Positions 1 through 8,905 of a DNA stretch of 33,574 nucleotides are shown here, piece by piece. The position numbers were made by a program, and so were the translations under genes. The stretch's first letter is position 1. Every line of letters starts with the position of its first letter. Below the pieces are notes generated by a model. It saw nothing but the letters and a program-made list of their open reading frames with translations, did not search any database and had not been told where the DNA came from. Origin of the DNA: an uncultured Chlorobiaceae bacterium (GTDB taxonomy: Bacteria > Bacteroidota > Chlorobiia > Chlorobiales > Chlorobiaceae); assembly GCA_903937835.1 (NCBI GenBank), contig CAJAAV010000101.1, positions 1-33,574 of the forward strand, read 5' to 3'.

Positions 1-3000
1 ATGGGCACCATGATCCAGCGCCATAAATTAAAGGAGGAGGATTACCGTGGCGCACGATTTGCCTCGCACTCCCATCCGCTCATTGGCAACAATGATATGC
101 TTGTTCTCACGCAACCGGAGATTATCTACGACCTCCATTGCGACTTTCTTGAGGCTGGCTCCGACATTATCGAAACCAACACCTTCAACGCCAACCCCAT
201 CTCTCAGGGAGACTACAATGCTGTAGAGCTGGTGAAGGAGCTGAATGTTGAGGCCACTCGCCTTGCGCGACGCGCTGCCAACGACTATACCGCAAAAACT
301 CCCGACAAACCACGCTTTGTAGCTGGTTCCATCGGACCTACTAACAAAACGCTCTCACTCTCCCCCGATGTCAATCGGCCCGGGTACAGGGCAGTCACCT
401 TCCGTGAGGTGGTCGATAACTATCTTGTTCAGCTTGAAGGGCTGATGGAAGGAGGAGTTGATCTGCTGCTCGTTGAAACGGTGTTCGACACCCTGAACTG
501 CAAGGCCGCACTTTTTGCCATAGAAGAGTTTTTTGAGCGCACCGGCTGGCGTGTGCCGGTGATGGTCTCCGGCACGGTGGTGGATGCAAGCGGGCGCACC
601 CTCTCCGGCCAGACCGCTGAGGCCTTCTGGACATCCATTGCCCACCTGCCGGATCTGCTTTCCATCGGCCTGAACTGTGCGCTGGGCTCAAAGCAGATGC
701 GCCCCTTCATTGCGGCGATGGCGGGTATTGCTGAAAGTTATGTGAGCGTCTATCCGAATGCGGGCCTTCCCAACGAGTTCGGAGAATATGACGACTCTCC
801 GGAATACATGGCCGCCCAGATTGCTGACTTCGCCACATCAGGATTTGTCAATATCGTTGGAGGATGCTGCGGCACCACTCCACAGCATATCAAGGCAATT
901 GCGGATGCGGTCAAGAATCTTCAGCCACGCAAACGCCCTGCAAAAAAACATGAGCTGCAACTCTCCGGTCTTGAACCACTCTTTGTCAACCATACAACAG
1001 GCTTTATCAACATCGGCGAGCGCACCAACGTCACCGGATCGAAAAAATTTGCCCGTCTCATCAAGGAGGGCAACTATGACGAGGCGCTCTCTATTGCCCG
1101 CCAGCAGGTAGAGAGTGGCGCCCAGGTGATTGATGTTAATGTCGATGAGGGAATGCTCGACTCCGAGAAGGTGATGAAGGAGTTCCTCAACCTGATTGCC
1201 TCTGAGCCGGAGATCTCCCGTGTGCCGGTAATGATCGACAGTTCGAAATGGTCGGTTATTGAGAGCGGCCTGCAGTGCGTGCAGGGAAAGAGTATCGTCA
1301 ACTCCATCAGCCTCAAGGAGGGTGAAGAGCTTTTCAAAGAGAGAGCCCGCAAGGTGTTACAGTACGGCGCAGCCACCGTGGTGATGGCTTTTGACGAACA
1401 GGGACAAGCCGATAATTATCAGCGCCGCATTGAAATCTGCAAACGCGCCTACGATATTCTGACTCAGGAGGTGGGCTTTCCTCCCGAAGACATTATTTTT
1501 GATCCCAACGTGTTGACCGTTGCTACCGGCATTGATGAGCACAACAACTACGCCGTCGATTTCATTGAGACTGTCCGCTGGATCAGGGAGAACCTCCCTT
1601 ATGCAAAGGTTTCCGGCGGCATCAGCAATGTCTCCTTCTCTTTCCGTGGCAACGAAACGGTGCGGGAGGCGATGCACGCCGCTTTCCTTTACCACGCCAT
1701 CCGTGCAGGGCTCGACATGGGCATCGTCAATGCCGGACAGCTCGCCATCTATCAGGATATTGATCCTGAACTGCTGGTGCGGGTTGAGGATGTACTGCTC
1801 AACCGTCGCCCCGATGCTACAGAACGACTGGTCAGCTTTGCCGAGACCATCGCCACAGGCGGGGAAAAGATCGAAGCCAAAGCTGCAGAGTGGCGGAGTG
1901 CTCCGGTTGAAGAGCGCCTGCGTCATGCGCTGATCAAAGGGATTGTTGAGTTTATCGAAGAGGATACTGAAGAGGCCCGACAGCTCTATCCGAGCCCGCT
2001 CCAGGTCATTGAGGGGCCACTGATGGATGGCATGAACGCCATTGGCGACCTTTTTGCTGTTGGCAAGATGTTCCTGCCACAGGTGGTCAAGAGCGCCCGC
2101 GTCATGAAGCGTTCAGTCGCCACTCTTTTACCTTACATCGCCGCAGAGAAGGCAAAGAACAAAGACACCCGCGCAGCCGCCAAAGTGCTCCTTGCCACAG
2201 TCAAGGGCGATGTCCACGACATTGGCAAAAATATTGTCGCGGTTGTGCTTGCCTGCAACAACTACGATGTTGTTGATATCGGTGTCATGATGCCCTGCGA
2301 AAAAATTCTTGAAGCGGTCGAGCGCGAAAAGGCTGACCTGCTTGGCCTGAGCGGCCTCATCACCCCGTCGCTTGATGAAATGGTGCATATCGCCAGTGAA
2401 ATGGAACGTCTTGGCATGAAGATCCCGCTGCTTATCGGTGGAGCCACGACATCACGAATGCACACCGCCGTAAAAATTGCGCCGGTCTATTCGGGTGCGG
2501 TCGTTCAGGTGCTCGATGCATCCCGGAGCGTCCCGGTGGTCAACAGCCTGCTCAATCCGACCCTCAGCCCGTCGTATATCGCTGCTCTCAAAAAGGAGCA
2601 GGCAGGGTTGAGAGAGATCCACTCGTCGAACAGCGCTTCAAAAAAATACCTTTCGCTGGCTGATGCCCGCAAGAACCGCGCCTCACTGCAACCAACGGTT
2701 TACAAACCACTGAAACCGGGCATTACCTTGCTGGAAAATGTGACCGTCGGAGATTTGCGCCCCTACATCGACTGGACGCCCTTTTTTATGGCATGGGAAC
2801 TGCACGGACGCTATCCCCAAATTCTCGACGATGCGAAGTACGGGAGTGAAGCGAAAAAACTCTTGGACGATGCCAACAAGCTGCTCGACCGGATTGAAAA
2901 AGAGCACCTGCTGGGCATGAAAGGTGTTGCCGGACTCTTTCCGGCCAACAGCAACGGAGACGATATTGAGGTCTATTCGGACGAAAGCCGCTCTGCTGTA

Positions 3001-3666
3001 CTCATGACCCTCCACACTCTCCGCCAGCAGCATGAGAAGGGCGCTGGCGAAGCAAATCTCGCCCTTGCCGACTTTATCGCATCCACAGAATCGGGAGTTC
3101 AGGATTACATCGGCGGATTTGCCGTCACAACCGGTCTTGGCATTGAAAAAGTGCTCAAACAGTTCAGTGACGAGCAGGACGACTATCACCGCATCATGAC
3201 GCAGGCCCTTGCCGATCGCCTGGCAGAAGCCTTTGCTGAAATGTTGCACGAGCGTGTGCGCAAGGAACTCTGGGGTTACGAAGTCACTGAAAAGAGCGAG
3301 AAAAAGTGTGCCTGCCATCCTGAGCTGAAGCGCCAGCCACTCCGTATTGATGAGTTGCTGGCAGAAAAATACCAGGGCATCCGCCCGGCGCCAGGCTACC
3401 CCGCAACCCCGGATCACACTGAAAAAGCGGAACTCTTCACCCTGTTAAACGCCGAAACAAACACAGGCATCACTCTAACCGAAACCTTCGCCATGAACCC
3501 GGCTGCCTCAGTCAGCGGACTCTACATCGCACACCCTGAAGCGAGGTACTTTGTGCTTGGAAAAATCACAAAAGATCAGGTTGAGGACTACGCTGAGCGT
3601 AAAGGGATAAGCTTGAAAGATGCTGAAAAGTGGCTGGCACCTGTTTTGAATTACAACCCTGAATAA
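1..3666 (+). CDS. metH: Cobalamin-dependent methionine synthase MetH (5'-partial)
   Basis: Transfers the methyl group of 5-methyltetrahydrofolate to homocysteine through methylcobalamin, making methionine in the cytoplasm. All four modules are visible in order. The homocysteine-binding domain has the zinc ligands C226 (GLNCALG) and C289/C290 (GGCCGTT). The pterin-binding domain begins near residue 335 ([12 protein letters not shown]). The B12 cap and Rossmann domains follow, with the lower-ligand histidine H739 in GDVHDIGKN. The C-terminal SAM-dependent activation domain contains RPAPGYPA. Compared with E. coli MetH (1227 residues, zinc ligands C247/C310/C311), numbering is offset by 21. The true start therefore lies upstream of the window, and the ATG at base 1 is an internal methionine of the conserved GAMGTM motif. 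A short Lys/Cys-rich insert ([11 protein letters not shown]) precedes the final segment. The stop is at 3664-3666. Identification is secure. Confidence 0.97.
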   Translation: MGTMIQRHKLKEEDYRGARFASHSHPLIGNNDMLVLTQPEIIYDLHCDFLEAGSDIIETNTFNANPISQGDYNAVELVKELNVEATRLARRAANDYTAKTPDKPRFVAGSIGPTNKTLSLSPDVNRPGYRAVTFREVVDNYLVQLEGLMEGGVDLLLVETVFDTLNCKAALFAIEEFFERTGWRVPVMVSGTVVDASGRTLSGQTAEAFWTSIAHLPDLLSIGLNCALGSKQMRPFIAAMAGIAESYVSVYPNAGLPNEFGEYDDSPEYMAAQIADFATSGFVNIVGGCCGTTPQHIKAIADAVKNLQPRKRPAKKHELQLSGLEPLFVNHTTGFINIGERTNVTGSKKFARLIKEGNYDEALSIARQQVESGAQVIDVNVDEGMLDSEKVMKEFLNLIASEPEISRVPVMIDSSKWSVIESGLQCVQGKSIVNSISLKEGEELFKERARKVLQYGAATVVMAFDEQGQADNYQRRIEICKRAYDILTQEVGFPPEDIIFDPNVLTVATGIDEHNNYAVDFIETVRWIRENLPYAKVSGGISNVSFSFRGNETVREAMHAAFLYHAIRAGLDMGIVNAGQLAIYQDIDPELLVRVEDVLLNRRPDATERLVSFAETIATGGEKIEAKAAEWRSAPVEERLRHALIKGIVEFIEEDTEEARQLYPSPLQVIEGPLMDGMNAIGDLFAVGKMFLPQVVKSARVMKRSVATLLPYIAAEKAKNKDTRAAAKVLLATVKGDVHDIGKNIVAVVLACNNYDVVDIGVMMPCEKILEAVEREKADLLGLSGLITPSLDEMVHIASEMERLGMKIPLLIGGATTSRMHTAVKIAPVYSGAVVQVLDASRSVPVVNSLLNPTLSPSYIAALKKEQAGLREIHSSNSASKKYLSLADARKNRASLQPTVYKPLKPGITLLENVTVGDLRPYIDWTPFFMAWELHGRYPQILDDAKYGSEAKKLLDDANKLLDRIEKEHLLGMKGVAGLFPANSNGDDIEVYSDESRSAVLMTLHTLRQQHEKGAGEANLALADFIASTESGVQDYIGGFAVTTGLGIEKVLKQFSDEQDDYHRIMTQALADRLAEAFAEMLHERVRKELWGYEVTEKSEKKCACHPELKRQPLRIDELLAEKYQGIRPAPGYPATPDHTEKAELFTLLNAETNTGITLTETFAMNPAASVSGLYIAHPEARYFVLGKITKDQVEDYAERKGISLKDAEKWLAPVLNYNPE

Positions 3667-3708
3667 GAGAGGTTGACTTTTTTCGGTTAGAAGCGTTATG
3701 CCCTCCTT

Positions 3709-3742
3709 AAAAACCACTCGATGAACTGGTCATCGAGTGGTT
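3709..3742 (-). terminator. Intrinsic terminator between convergent metH and the OmpA-type gene
   Basis: A perfect 13-bp inverted repeat (3712-3724 with 3730-3742, 5-base loop) lies between the two convergent stops. Read on the minus strand the stem is followed by a run of five T (complement of 3709-3713), so it best fits the end of the OmpA-type gene. On the plus strand no T-run follows, so termination of metH here would be weaker. Confidence 0.7.
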
Positions 3743-3783
3743 ACAATTACCTGCCGGGTACATTCGTCTTTATTTGATCCCTG

Positions 3784-4347
3784 TCATTCAACGACAAAAC
3801 GGACCCTTCTGTTTTGAGCCCTGACCTCATCGGAAGTACCTGTCACAACTGGTTTATCTTTGCCATAGCTGACAACTTTCAGGCGTGCTGGATTAATACC
3901 AAGTTTAACGAGATAATTCTTTGCCGCAGTGGCACGACGTTGACCAAGAGCAATATTGTACTCCCTTGATCCTTTGGCATCACTATGAGCCTCAAGAATA
4001 ATACTCTTTGTCGGATTTGCCTTCATCCAGTCCGCATCGGTCTTCAACTGGGCAGCAGCATCACTACGTATGTCTGACTTGTCAAAATCAAAAAATATGT
4101 CCGCGAGGGCAGGCACAAAAACCGGAGCCGGTGGTGGAGATGGGGGCAGAGGCTTCACTGGCACAGGCACAGGCGCGGGTGCAGGTGCGGGAACTGGCGC
4201 GGGCGTGGGCACTGGCGCTGATGCGGGAACTGGTGCTGGCTGTGGCGCAACAACAACATCCTTGCCAGAGCAACAAGCGCCGAGAAAGAGCATCCCCGGA
4301 ATGACAAGAGTTTTTAAAGATGGTTTGAGTATTTTCATTTTTACCAT
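3784..4347 (-). CDS. OmpA/Pal-family peptidoglycan-binding lipoprotein
   Basis: An outer-membrane lipoprotein predicted to tether the envelope to peptidoglycan. The N-terminus (187 aa) is a lipoprotein signal: basic start, hydrophobic stretch and lipobox LGAC with lipidation at C25. Residues about 33-77 are a low-complexity Pro/Ala/Val linker. Residues about 80-187 are an OmpA C-terminal domain: the FFDFDKSDIR start, then AHSDAKGSREYN with the diaminopimelate-binding Asp, and LGQRRA with the conserved Arg. The domain closes with QNRRVRF. ATGs at codons 1 and 4 are both possible, and neither has a clear Shine-Dalgarno. It runs convergent with metH and stands apart from the HD gene upstream. 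Whether it works as Pal (with Tol) or as a stand-alone anchor cannot be told, since no tol genes are nearby. Confidence 0.9.
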   Translation of the reverse strand: MVKMKILKPSLKTLVIPGMLFLGACCSGKDVVVAPQPAPVPASAPVPTPAPVPAPAPAPVPVPVKPLPPSPPPAPVFVPALADIFFDFDKSDIRSDAAAQLKTDADWMKANPTKSIILEAHSDAKGSREYNIALGQRRATAAKNYLVKLGINPARLKVVSYGKDKPVVTGTSDEVRAQNRRVRFVVE

Positions 4348-4514
4348 TTTTTAAGTTTATGACATGATTTCCGCTCAGAAAAAAACAATATTTTCAAACT
4401 ATTACGTGAGAAATCCAGTCCGATTTTCAGGAAGTTTTATTAAACCGCAAATTATCATTTTTTCCGATTACAAAACCGTTTCTCGCTATCACAATCTTTT
4501 CGGATCCTTTATTT

Positions 4515-5054
4515 CTAAAGCTTCATCATGGGTAACGGACTGAATGGATGGGTCTTCAGCCGTTCAACAGAGAGCGCAACAAGTTTTTTATGGAATCCGG
4601 CGTTTGGAAAGGCCTCAAGGACATCTGTAACAAAATCATCCGGCAAACGGAACCGAAGCATCCCTCCTGAAACGTCTATCCAGTCCGCTTTTCTGAATGG
4701 TTCAACCAAAGATGAAGAATTACCCCGATACCGGGTAAGCTTATGATGCTCGCCAATCATTGCTTCAATTTCAGCGCTCCACTCCGCCCGACCACTCTTT
4801 TCGAGGTAACGACGGGCGAGCAGTTGAGAAGGAAGAATGTAGTCAAAGGTGTTGTCTGTCCATATCCCAAGGTCATGAAAGAGAGCTGCAATTGCAATTT
4901 TATTTTCTCCATCAGCACTATCACCGGCAAGGGCAAAGCAAAAGTTAAAAACACGCATACAGTGATTCCTGTATGCGTTATAATCAGCACTCAATACTTG
5001 CCGGAAGGTAGCAAGCACGTCATCAAGCAAGGCTGACTCGGGAAGGACATTCAT
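4515..5054 (-). CDS. Small HD-domain metal-dependent phosphohydrolase
   Basis: A 179-residue protein made almost entirely of one HD domain. The metal-binding residues visible are H31, the HD pair H60-D61 (ALFHDLG), H103/H104 (GEHHK) and a C-terminal Asp at D124 or D127 (RKADWIDVS). HD proteins hydrolyse phosphate esters such as nucleotides or cyclic nucleotides, but nothing here points to a substrate. No second domain, signal peptide or membrane segment is present. It is probably transcribed alone, with 167 bases to the next gene on one side and a divergent chlorosome gene on the other. The start at 5054 gives the full family N-terminus. The family is confident; the function is unknown. Confidence 0.8.
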   Translation of the reverse strand: MNVLPESALLDDVLATFRQVLSADYNAYRNHCMRVFNFCFALAGDSADGENKIAIAALFHDLGIWTDNTFDYILPSQLLARRYLEKSGRAEWSAEIEAMIGEHHKLTRYRGNSSSLVEPFRKADWIDVSGGMLRFRLPDDFVTDVLEAFPNAGFHKKLVALSVERLKTHPFSPLPMMKL

Positions 5055-5135
5055 ATCGTGTTGTTTCAGTTATTATATTACAGGATTTTTTATCTGTTGC
5101 GATAAATCTCGTGTGAGAGGATTTTCACCATTATT

Positions 5136-5165
5136 TTGACAACACTATTCATAAAATCTTTTAAA
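5136..5165 (+). promoter_or_regulatory. Candidate sigma-70-type promoter of the chlorosome gene
   Basis: A perfect TTGACA (5136-5141) is followed after 18 bases by TTTAAA (5160-5165), giving a leader of roughly 70 bases. An alternative, TTTACA (5204-5209) with TATAAA (5226-5231, 16-base spacer), would leave only a few bases before the ATG and is less likely. A prediction from sequence alone. Confidence 0.4.
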
Positions 5166-5244
5166 TTACCCGTCAAAGCAGGTTTTCGCTAAAGAAATTT
5201 ATTTTTACAAACACATCTCTCTAATTATAAAAACAATAACAACC

Positions 5245-5472
5245 ATGTCAAACGATGCAATCAATGATTTTTCCGTTGCCTTCAACAATCTTCTGCAGAC
5301 CATCGGGACACTTGCCCAGCAGCAGGTTGACCTGGTGACCATCGGAATCAAAACGGCAGGACAGCTTGTAGAACCTCTTGTGAAATCATCTTCCGATCTT
5401 GTTGGCAATCTCTTCACCAATTGCTGCCAGATTATCCAGAACATCACATCAGCTCTTGTTCCAAAAAAGTAA
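5245..5472 (+). CDS. Chlorosome envelope protein, CsmB/CsmF family
   Basis: A 75-residue protein with the look of the CsmB/CsmF family: about 75 aa, an MSN start, two amphipathic/hydrophobic stretches (about 10-35 and 40-68) rich in Val, Leu, Thr and Gln, and the ending QNITSALVPKK. These proteins sit in the lipid monolayer around the chlorosome, the light-harvesting antenna of green sulfur bacteria. They probably help shape the organelle rather than bind much pigment. A pair of adjacent cysteines (C59-C60) is present. I cannot separate CsmB from CsmF by eye, so no symbol is given. The gene is monocistronic, flanked by its own promoter-like site and a strong terminator. The ATG has no clear Shine-Dalgarno. 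Confidence 0.8.
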   Translation: MSNDAINDFSVAFNNLLQTIGTLAQQQVDLVTIGIKTAGQLVEPLVKSSSDLVGNLFTNCCQIIQNITSALVPKK

Positions 5473-5492
5473 GGGTTGGTATCATTTATTTG

Positions 5493-5530
5493 AAAAGCAC
5501 CTTATGCTCTTGGCCCAGGGTGCTTTTTTT
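5493..5530 (+). terminator. Rho-independent terminator after the CsmB/CsmF-type gene
   Basis: A 9-bp stem (AAAAGCACC 5493-5501 with GGTGCTTTT 5519-5527) runs straight into a T-run through 5530. On the minus strand the same stem is followed by TTTT, so it can also stop transcription from the L,D-transpeptidase operon ending at 5565. Confidence 0.85.
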
Positions 5531-5564
5531 ATTTTGGTCCAAGGGTTCCATTTTTGGAACTGTA

Positions 5565-7256
5565 TTAATGAACAGGTTTATTCAGTGCTTTCAATAAGTT
5601 GTCGTCAAGATTATAAACATCATCCTGGAAAAAGAGCTCGTCACCTTTAGCTACGGCTGTCAGGTAAAGAATTAAAACGGGAACCTGCTTCTGAAGAGCA
5701 ACCGTTCTTGTTTTTCCTGTATTGATAACTCCCAAAATCTGTGATCGGTTCCAGTGCCCCTTGTCCTGCAACACCAGTTCAGCAAGATCTACAGGATTTT
5801 CCACCCTGATACAGCCTGAGCTGAAAGTTCTTCTGCTTTTTTCAAACAACTCCTTGTTCGGCGTGTCATGCAGGTACACAAGATATCTGTTCGGCAACAG
5901 GAACTTTATCCTCCCCAGTGCACCGTGGTCTCCGGCAGTCTGCTGCAGTCTGTAGGGAAAGTCTGCTGCCGAATACTGTGACCAGTTGACAGATGCTGGT
6001 TGAACAACACGACCGTTTCGGTCAATAACCCTCAGCTTTTTTTTGTTGAGCCAGGAACTGCTTTTCCGGAGAGCAGGAAGCGCATCTTTGGCCAATATGG
6101 TTGGCGGAATGACCCACTGAGGATTAAGAACAATAGACTGTATAGTAGCCTTGAAAACAGGAGTTTTACGGGAAGGCTGTCCAACAATAACCCGTGTTTC
6201 CCAACGATAGTGAGCGTTTTCCACATATTCCAGAGTAAAACCGGCAATATTCACCATGATACAGGTCGGTTCAAGGTCACTTAAAAACCATCGGCACCTT
6301 TCGAGGTTAATTCGAATCTGTTCAATACGATGCTCTACGGGAATATTCATGACTTGAAGGGTGGCTGGTCCAACCACTCCATCAGCATCGATACTGCTCC
6401 GTCTCTGAAACCGTTTGACGGCATCAACTATCTCGCCGCTATAGACCCTTGAAGTATCCTCACTCATCACACGACTATCACCCGACACATTGAGACGTTT
6501 ACGCAGCACCGGGATGCGGTTGTCCCTTTCACCCTCCTGAAGTTTCGGCCCGGCCGCGATAACTGGCCATCCGCCTTCACGAGCTATGACCCGATACCGG
6601 ACAAGCCCTTTTCTGAGCTCCTCGTATTGGGGGTGCTGCGGACGAAGTTCTTTCAAAACAACGGCGATTTTTTCTGAGTCAATGGCATATTGAAGCCTCT
6701 CCTCAAGAGGCTTTCGGCTTCGAATATCAGTGATGTTCCAATTTTGATCAAGATTTTCAGGGTGAACCTTTCCATAACGGAGATGACCAGCCAGAGCAAG
6801 AAACACATCGCTCAGGAGAAGATCGTAGCTCGCCTCCAGCTCAGGAGTTGTCGGCGGCTTGTTGTAAAGCTCCCTGATTTCACCGAGATGATAATCTGAG
6901 GGATCAAGACCGTCATCAATCGATTCTTCAACCGCTTTAATCAGTTCGGCAACCATCGTCCGCTTTGTCCATAAAGGCTGAAAGCCCCCGGAGGCATAAA
7001 GGCGCGCTAAACGGGTGTTGACGCGAACCATTTCTGTACCACCCTTCGAGCTCTTTTGCAGGGGCAGTCGCTCAAAATGGTCACGGATCTTTTCTGCTGT
7101 CGCATTGCTCACCATGCTCTTTTGCTGGCCAGGGGGATGCTTTATCCCTGTCTGAAGCGGCTCCTGCCGATAAGCCGGGGGCCTTACAGGAACGAGCTGA
7201 ACAGGAGAGAATGCAAGCCAGAAAAGAAGAATACCTATCATAGGGGCAATGTGCAT
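5565..7256 (-). CDS. L,D-transpeptidase, LdtD/YcbB-like (PG-binding plus YkuD domains)
   Basis: A periplasmic enzyme expected to form 3-3 (diaminopimelate-diaminopimelate) peptidoglycan crosslinks or attach proteins to the wall. It has 563 residues. A hydrophobic N-terminal anchor or signal (about 1-23) is followed by an alpha-helical scaffold domain (about 60-230, including FQPLWTKR, typical of the YcbB type). A peptidoglycan-binding_1 repeat follows (FQRRSSIDADGVVGPAT). The C-terminal YkuD catalytic domain has LHDTPN and the active-site motif SSGCIRVENP with nucleophile C482. Its length is close to E. coli YcbB. The ATG at 7254-7256 lies a few bases after the stop of a second, unrelated L,D-transpeptidase, so the two are probably co-transcribed. 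An out-of-frame ATG overlaps that stop (TAATG at 7261-7265) and is not the start. Confidence 0.92.
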   Translation of the reverse strand: MHIAPMIGILLFWLAFSPVQLVPVRPPAYRQEPLQTGIKHPPGQQKSMVSNATAEKIRDHFERLPLQKSSKGGTEMVRVNTRLARLYASGGFQPLWTKRTMVAELIKAVEESIDDGLDPSDYHLGEIRELYNKPPTTPELEASYDLLLSDVFLALAGHLRYGKVHPENLDQNWNITDIRSRKPLEERLQYAIDSEKIAVVLKELRPQHPQYEELRKGLVRYRVIAREGGWPVIAAGPKLQEGERDNRIPVLRKRLNVSGDSRVMSEDTSRVYSGEIVDAVKRFQRRSSIDADGVVGPATLQVMNIPVEHRIEQIRINLERCRWFLSDLEPTCIMVNIAGFTLEYVENAHYRWETRVIVGQPSRKTPVFKATIQSIVLNPQWVIPPTILAKDALPALRKSSSWLNKKKLRVIDRNGRVVQPASVNWSQYSAADFPYRLQQTAGDHGALGRIKFLLPNRYLVYLHDTPNKELFEKSRRTFSSGCIRVENPVDLAELVLQDKGHWNRSQILGVINTGKTRTVALQKQVPVLILYLTAVAKGDELFFQDDVYNLDDNLLKALNKPVH

Positions 7257-7262
7257 TATGCA

Positions 7263-7988
7263 TTATGAAACATGCTCAGAAACAGCCTGCCGTAGGGTAA
7301 TATCAGACTTGAACGGTGTGGAATTGCTTACATAATCCTTGCCACCATGATAGATAAACAGGCAGCTTCCTCCTTTGATCAGGTTTATCACCTGCTGGAA
7401 ACTCTCAAAAGAGAGAGCCGGACACCCTTCACTTCTGCCGAGTCGCCCATGCTTTTTGATAAAATCGTAAGAAACATAATCCGCCCCATGAATGACAATG
7501 CTTCTTGATTCGGCTTTATCATTAATACCCCGCTCCAGACCCAAAAGCCTGAGAGAATAACCGTGCTTGCCGTCATAGGTATTTCCTGTTGTATAAAAGC
7601 CGAGACTGCTCTGATGGGAACCAGGTGCATTGGAAAAACTCAGAGCATAATTATCACCACTGCCTCTGCCGTGAGCAACAAGCCCTGAATAAAGTAATCG
7701 ACCCCGGTTAATATCAATAACAAAAAGACGTTCATCAACAGATGGACGGTTAAAATCGATAACTGTCAAAATGCCATCACGGCTGACTATGCCCTTCTCT
7801 TTGAGGGAATAATAGCCGTTGAGTGCCATCCTGAGCACCAGGGGATTTATCCTGTTGCTGAGATCAGGAAATTGAGTGAGTACGGAAACGTTTGTTCTGA
7901 AGAAAGGGATATCAACAGTCATTGAGTACCCCTGCACGGGAAACGCCATCATAAGCGCCATAAAAAGCATGGAAATAAATCGAATCAT
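7263..7988 (-). CDS. Murein L,D-transpeptidase catalytic-domain protein (YkuD_2 family)
   Basis: A secreted one-domain protein of the YkuD_2 type, distinct in architecture from the larger neighbour. From the ATG at 7988 it has about 241 residues: a signal peptide (MIRFISMLFMALMMAFPVQG), then the catalytic domain with VIDINRGRLLYSGLVAHGRG, the histidine in IVIHGADY, and GRLGRSEGCPALS carrying the catalytic cysteine (about C189). The reading frame is also open to a GTG at 8022-8024, which would add 12 residues and sit 3 bases after the upstream stop. I prefer the ATG because the signal peptide then starts cleanly, though neither start has a strong ribosome binding site. It sits in a minus-strand cluster between a polytopic membrane protein and the YcbB-like enzyme, which suggests a shared envelope role. 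Confidence 0.87.
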   Translation of the reverse strand: MIRFISMLFMALMMAFPVQGYSMTVDIPFFRTNVSVLTQFPDLSNRINPLVLRMALNGYYSLKEKGIVSRDGILTVIDFNRPSVDERLFVIDINRGRLLYSGLVAHGRGSGDNYALSFSNAPGSHQSSLGFYTTGNTYDGKHGYSLRLLGLERGINDKAESRSIVIHGADYVSYDFIKKHGRLGRSEGCPALSFESFQQVINLIKGGSCLFIYHGGKDYVSNSTPFKSDITLRQAVSEHVS

Positions 7989-8027
7989 AACTAGTGTTTT
8001 AACGTAACTATAAATCCTTGGCACTGG

Positions 8028-8684
8028 CTACCACTCTGAAGAGTAAAGCCCGACAATCTCCTTGTAGGCAATTGCTGCTGCGCACGAGGTCACTGGAATA
8101 GTGACCAGCAAACCGACACCAAGAGCAAGCATTCCAAGGAAGTTAAGAGCAAGAAGAGCAAAAGCAAAACCAAAAAATGCAAACCAGTTCCTGGTAATGA
8201 TTTTACGACTTGTTTCCATGGCCTGCCAGAACTCCATACGGTAATCAATAACAAGGAATGTAGTAAACATATAGCCGATAGCAAGGTAGATACCCGGAAC
8301 AAGGAGCAGAACAAGGCCAATGCTTACGAGAATACTGGTTGCAAGAGAGGCCAGAAAAAGAGGCAGAAAGTAATTGAACCCTTTGAAAAAATCATTGAAC
8401 AGAATCGGCTGCCCACTTAACAACCGGAATGCAGCAATACTATATCCCGCATAGAGTGCCGCACCAATTGCTGAAAAGACAATGGAGCTTGCTGAATAAA
8501 AAAGCGAGCTTGCTGCTGAAACAGCAAAAATGATGAGCGTAAACCCTACAAACTCCCCGATATTCGCCCTGAACATCTCCCATCCCTGCACGATATAGTC
8601 CTGCACATTGACGGAGCGGGTTGTGCATAGCTGTTTTTCAAAGAGCTCAGAATCGACTTTCACACCAAAATCAAAAGCTGCCAT
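8028..8684 (-). CDS. Polytopic membrane protein of unknown function
   Basis: A 218-residue integral membrane protein. After a soluble N-terminus (about 1-40) come roughly five hydrophobic segments, near residues 43-65, 70-92, 105-135, 165-185 and 185-210. Between them is an acidic/basic loop (YRMEFWQAMETSRKIITRNW) resembling a motif seen in DUF975- and GlpF-like bacterial membrane proteins of unknown role. I recognise no catalytic or transport motif. It is the first gene of a probable operon with the two L,D-transpeptidases, which would place its work in the envelope, but that is only inference from position. AAGGA lies just upstream of the ATG. Confidence 0.75.
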   Translation of the reverse strand: MAAFDFGVKVDSELFEKQLCTTRSVNVQDYIVQGWEMFRANIGEFVGFTLIIFAVSAASSLFYSASSIVFSAIGAALYAGYSIAAFRLLSGQPILFNDFFKGFNYFLPLFLASLATSILVSIGLVLLLVPGIYLAIGYMFTTFLVIDYRMEFWQAMETSRKIITRNWFAFFGFAFALLALNFLGMLALGVGLLVTIPVTSCAAAIAYKEIVGLYSSEW

Positions 8685-8905
8685 TTCCTTGAGTACTTGT
8701 TTAAATTACTCGAGCTCCGCAAGAATCCCGAAATAATCAATTCCAACAACGGGAACACGCATTGGAAAATATCAGCTCAAGTTACGCAATGACTACACGG
8801 AAGACAAGAACTATCCCGCAAGGGGAACCTTTCTGCAGAACCTCGGGGTTTGTACTGCAAAGAAAGGCAATTCAAAGCCCTGCCTGAAAAACATCAAAAT
8901 CACAA

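Noticed and set aside
2683-3417. Long minus-strand open frame opposite metH (about 244 codons)
   Set aside because: It lies wholly inside the conserved metH activation domain and has no recognisable domain; it is a codon-bias shadow.
4110-4260. Repetitive GC-rich tract that looks like a tandem repeat
   Set aside because: It encodes the Pro/Ala/Val linker of the OmpA-type lipoprotein; units are irregular and there are no spacers, so it is not a CRISPR or a separate repeat element.
5545-5560. Small inverted repeat GTTCCA-TTTT-TGGAAC just downstream of the YcbB-like gene
   Set aside because: Only a 6-bp stem and no T-run on the minus strand; the stronger bidirectional hairpin at 5493-5527 explains termination better.
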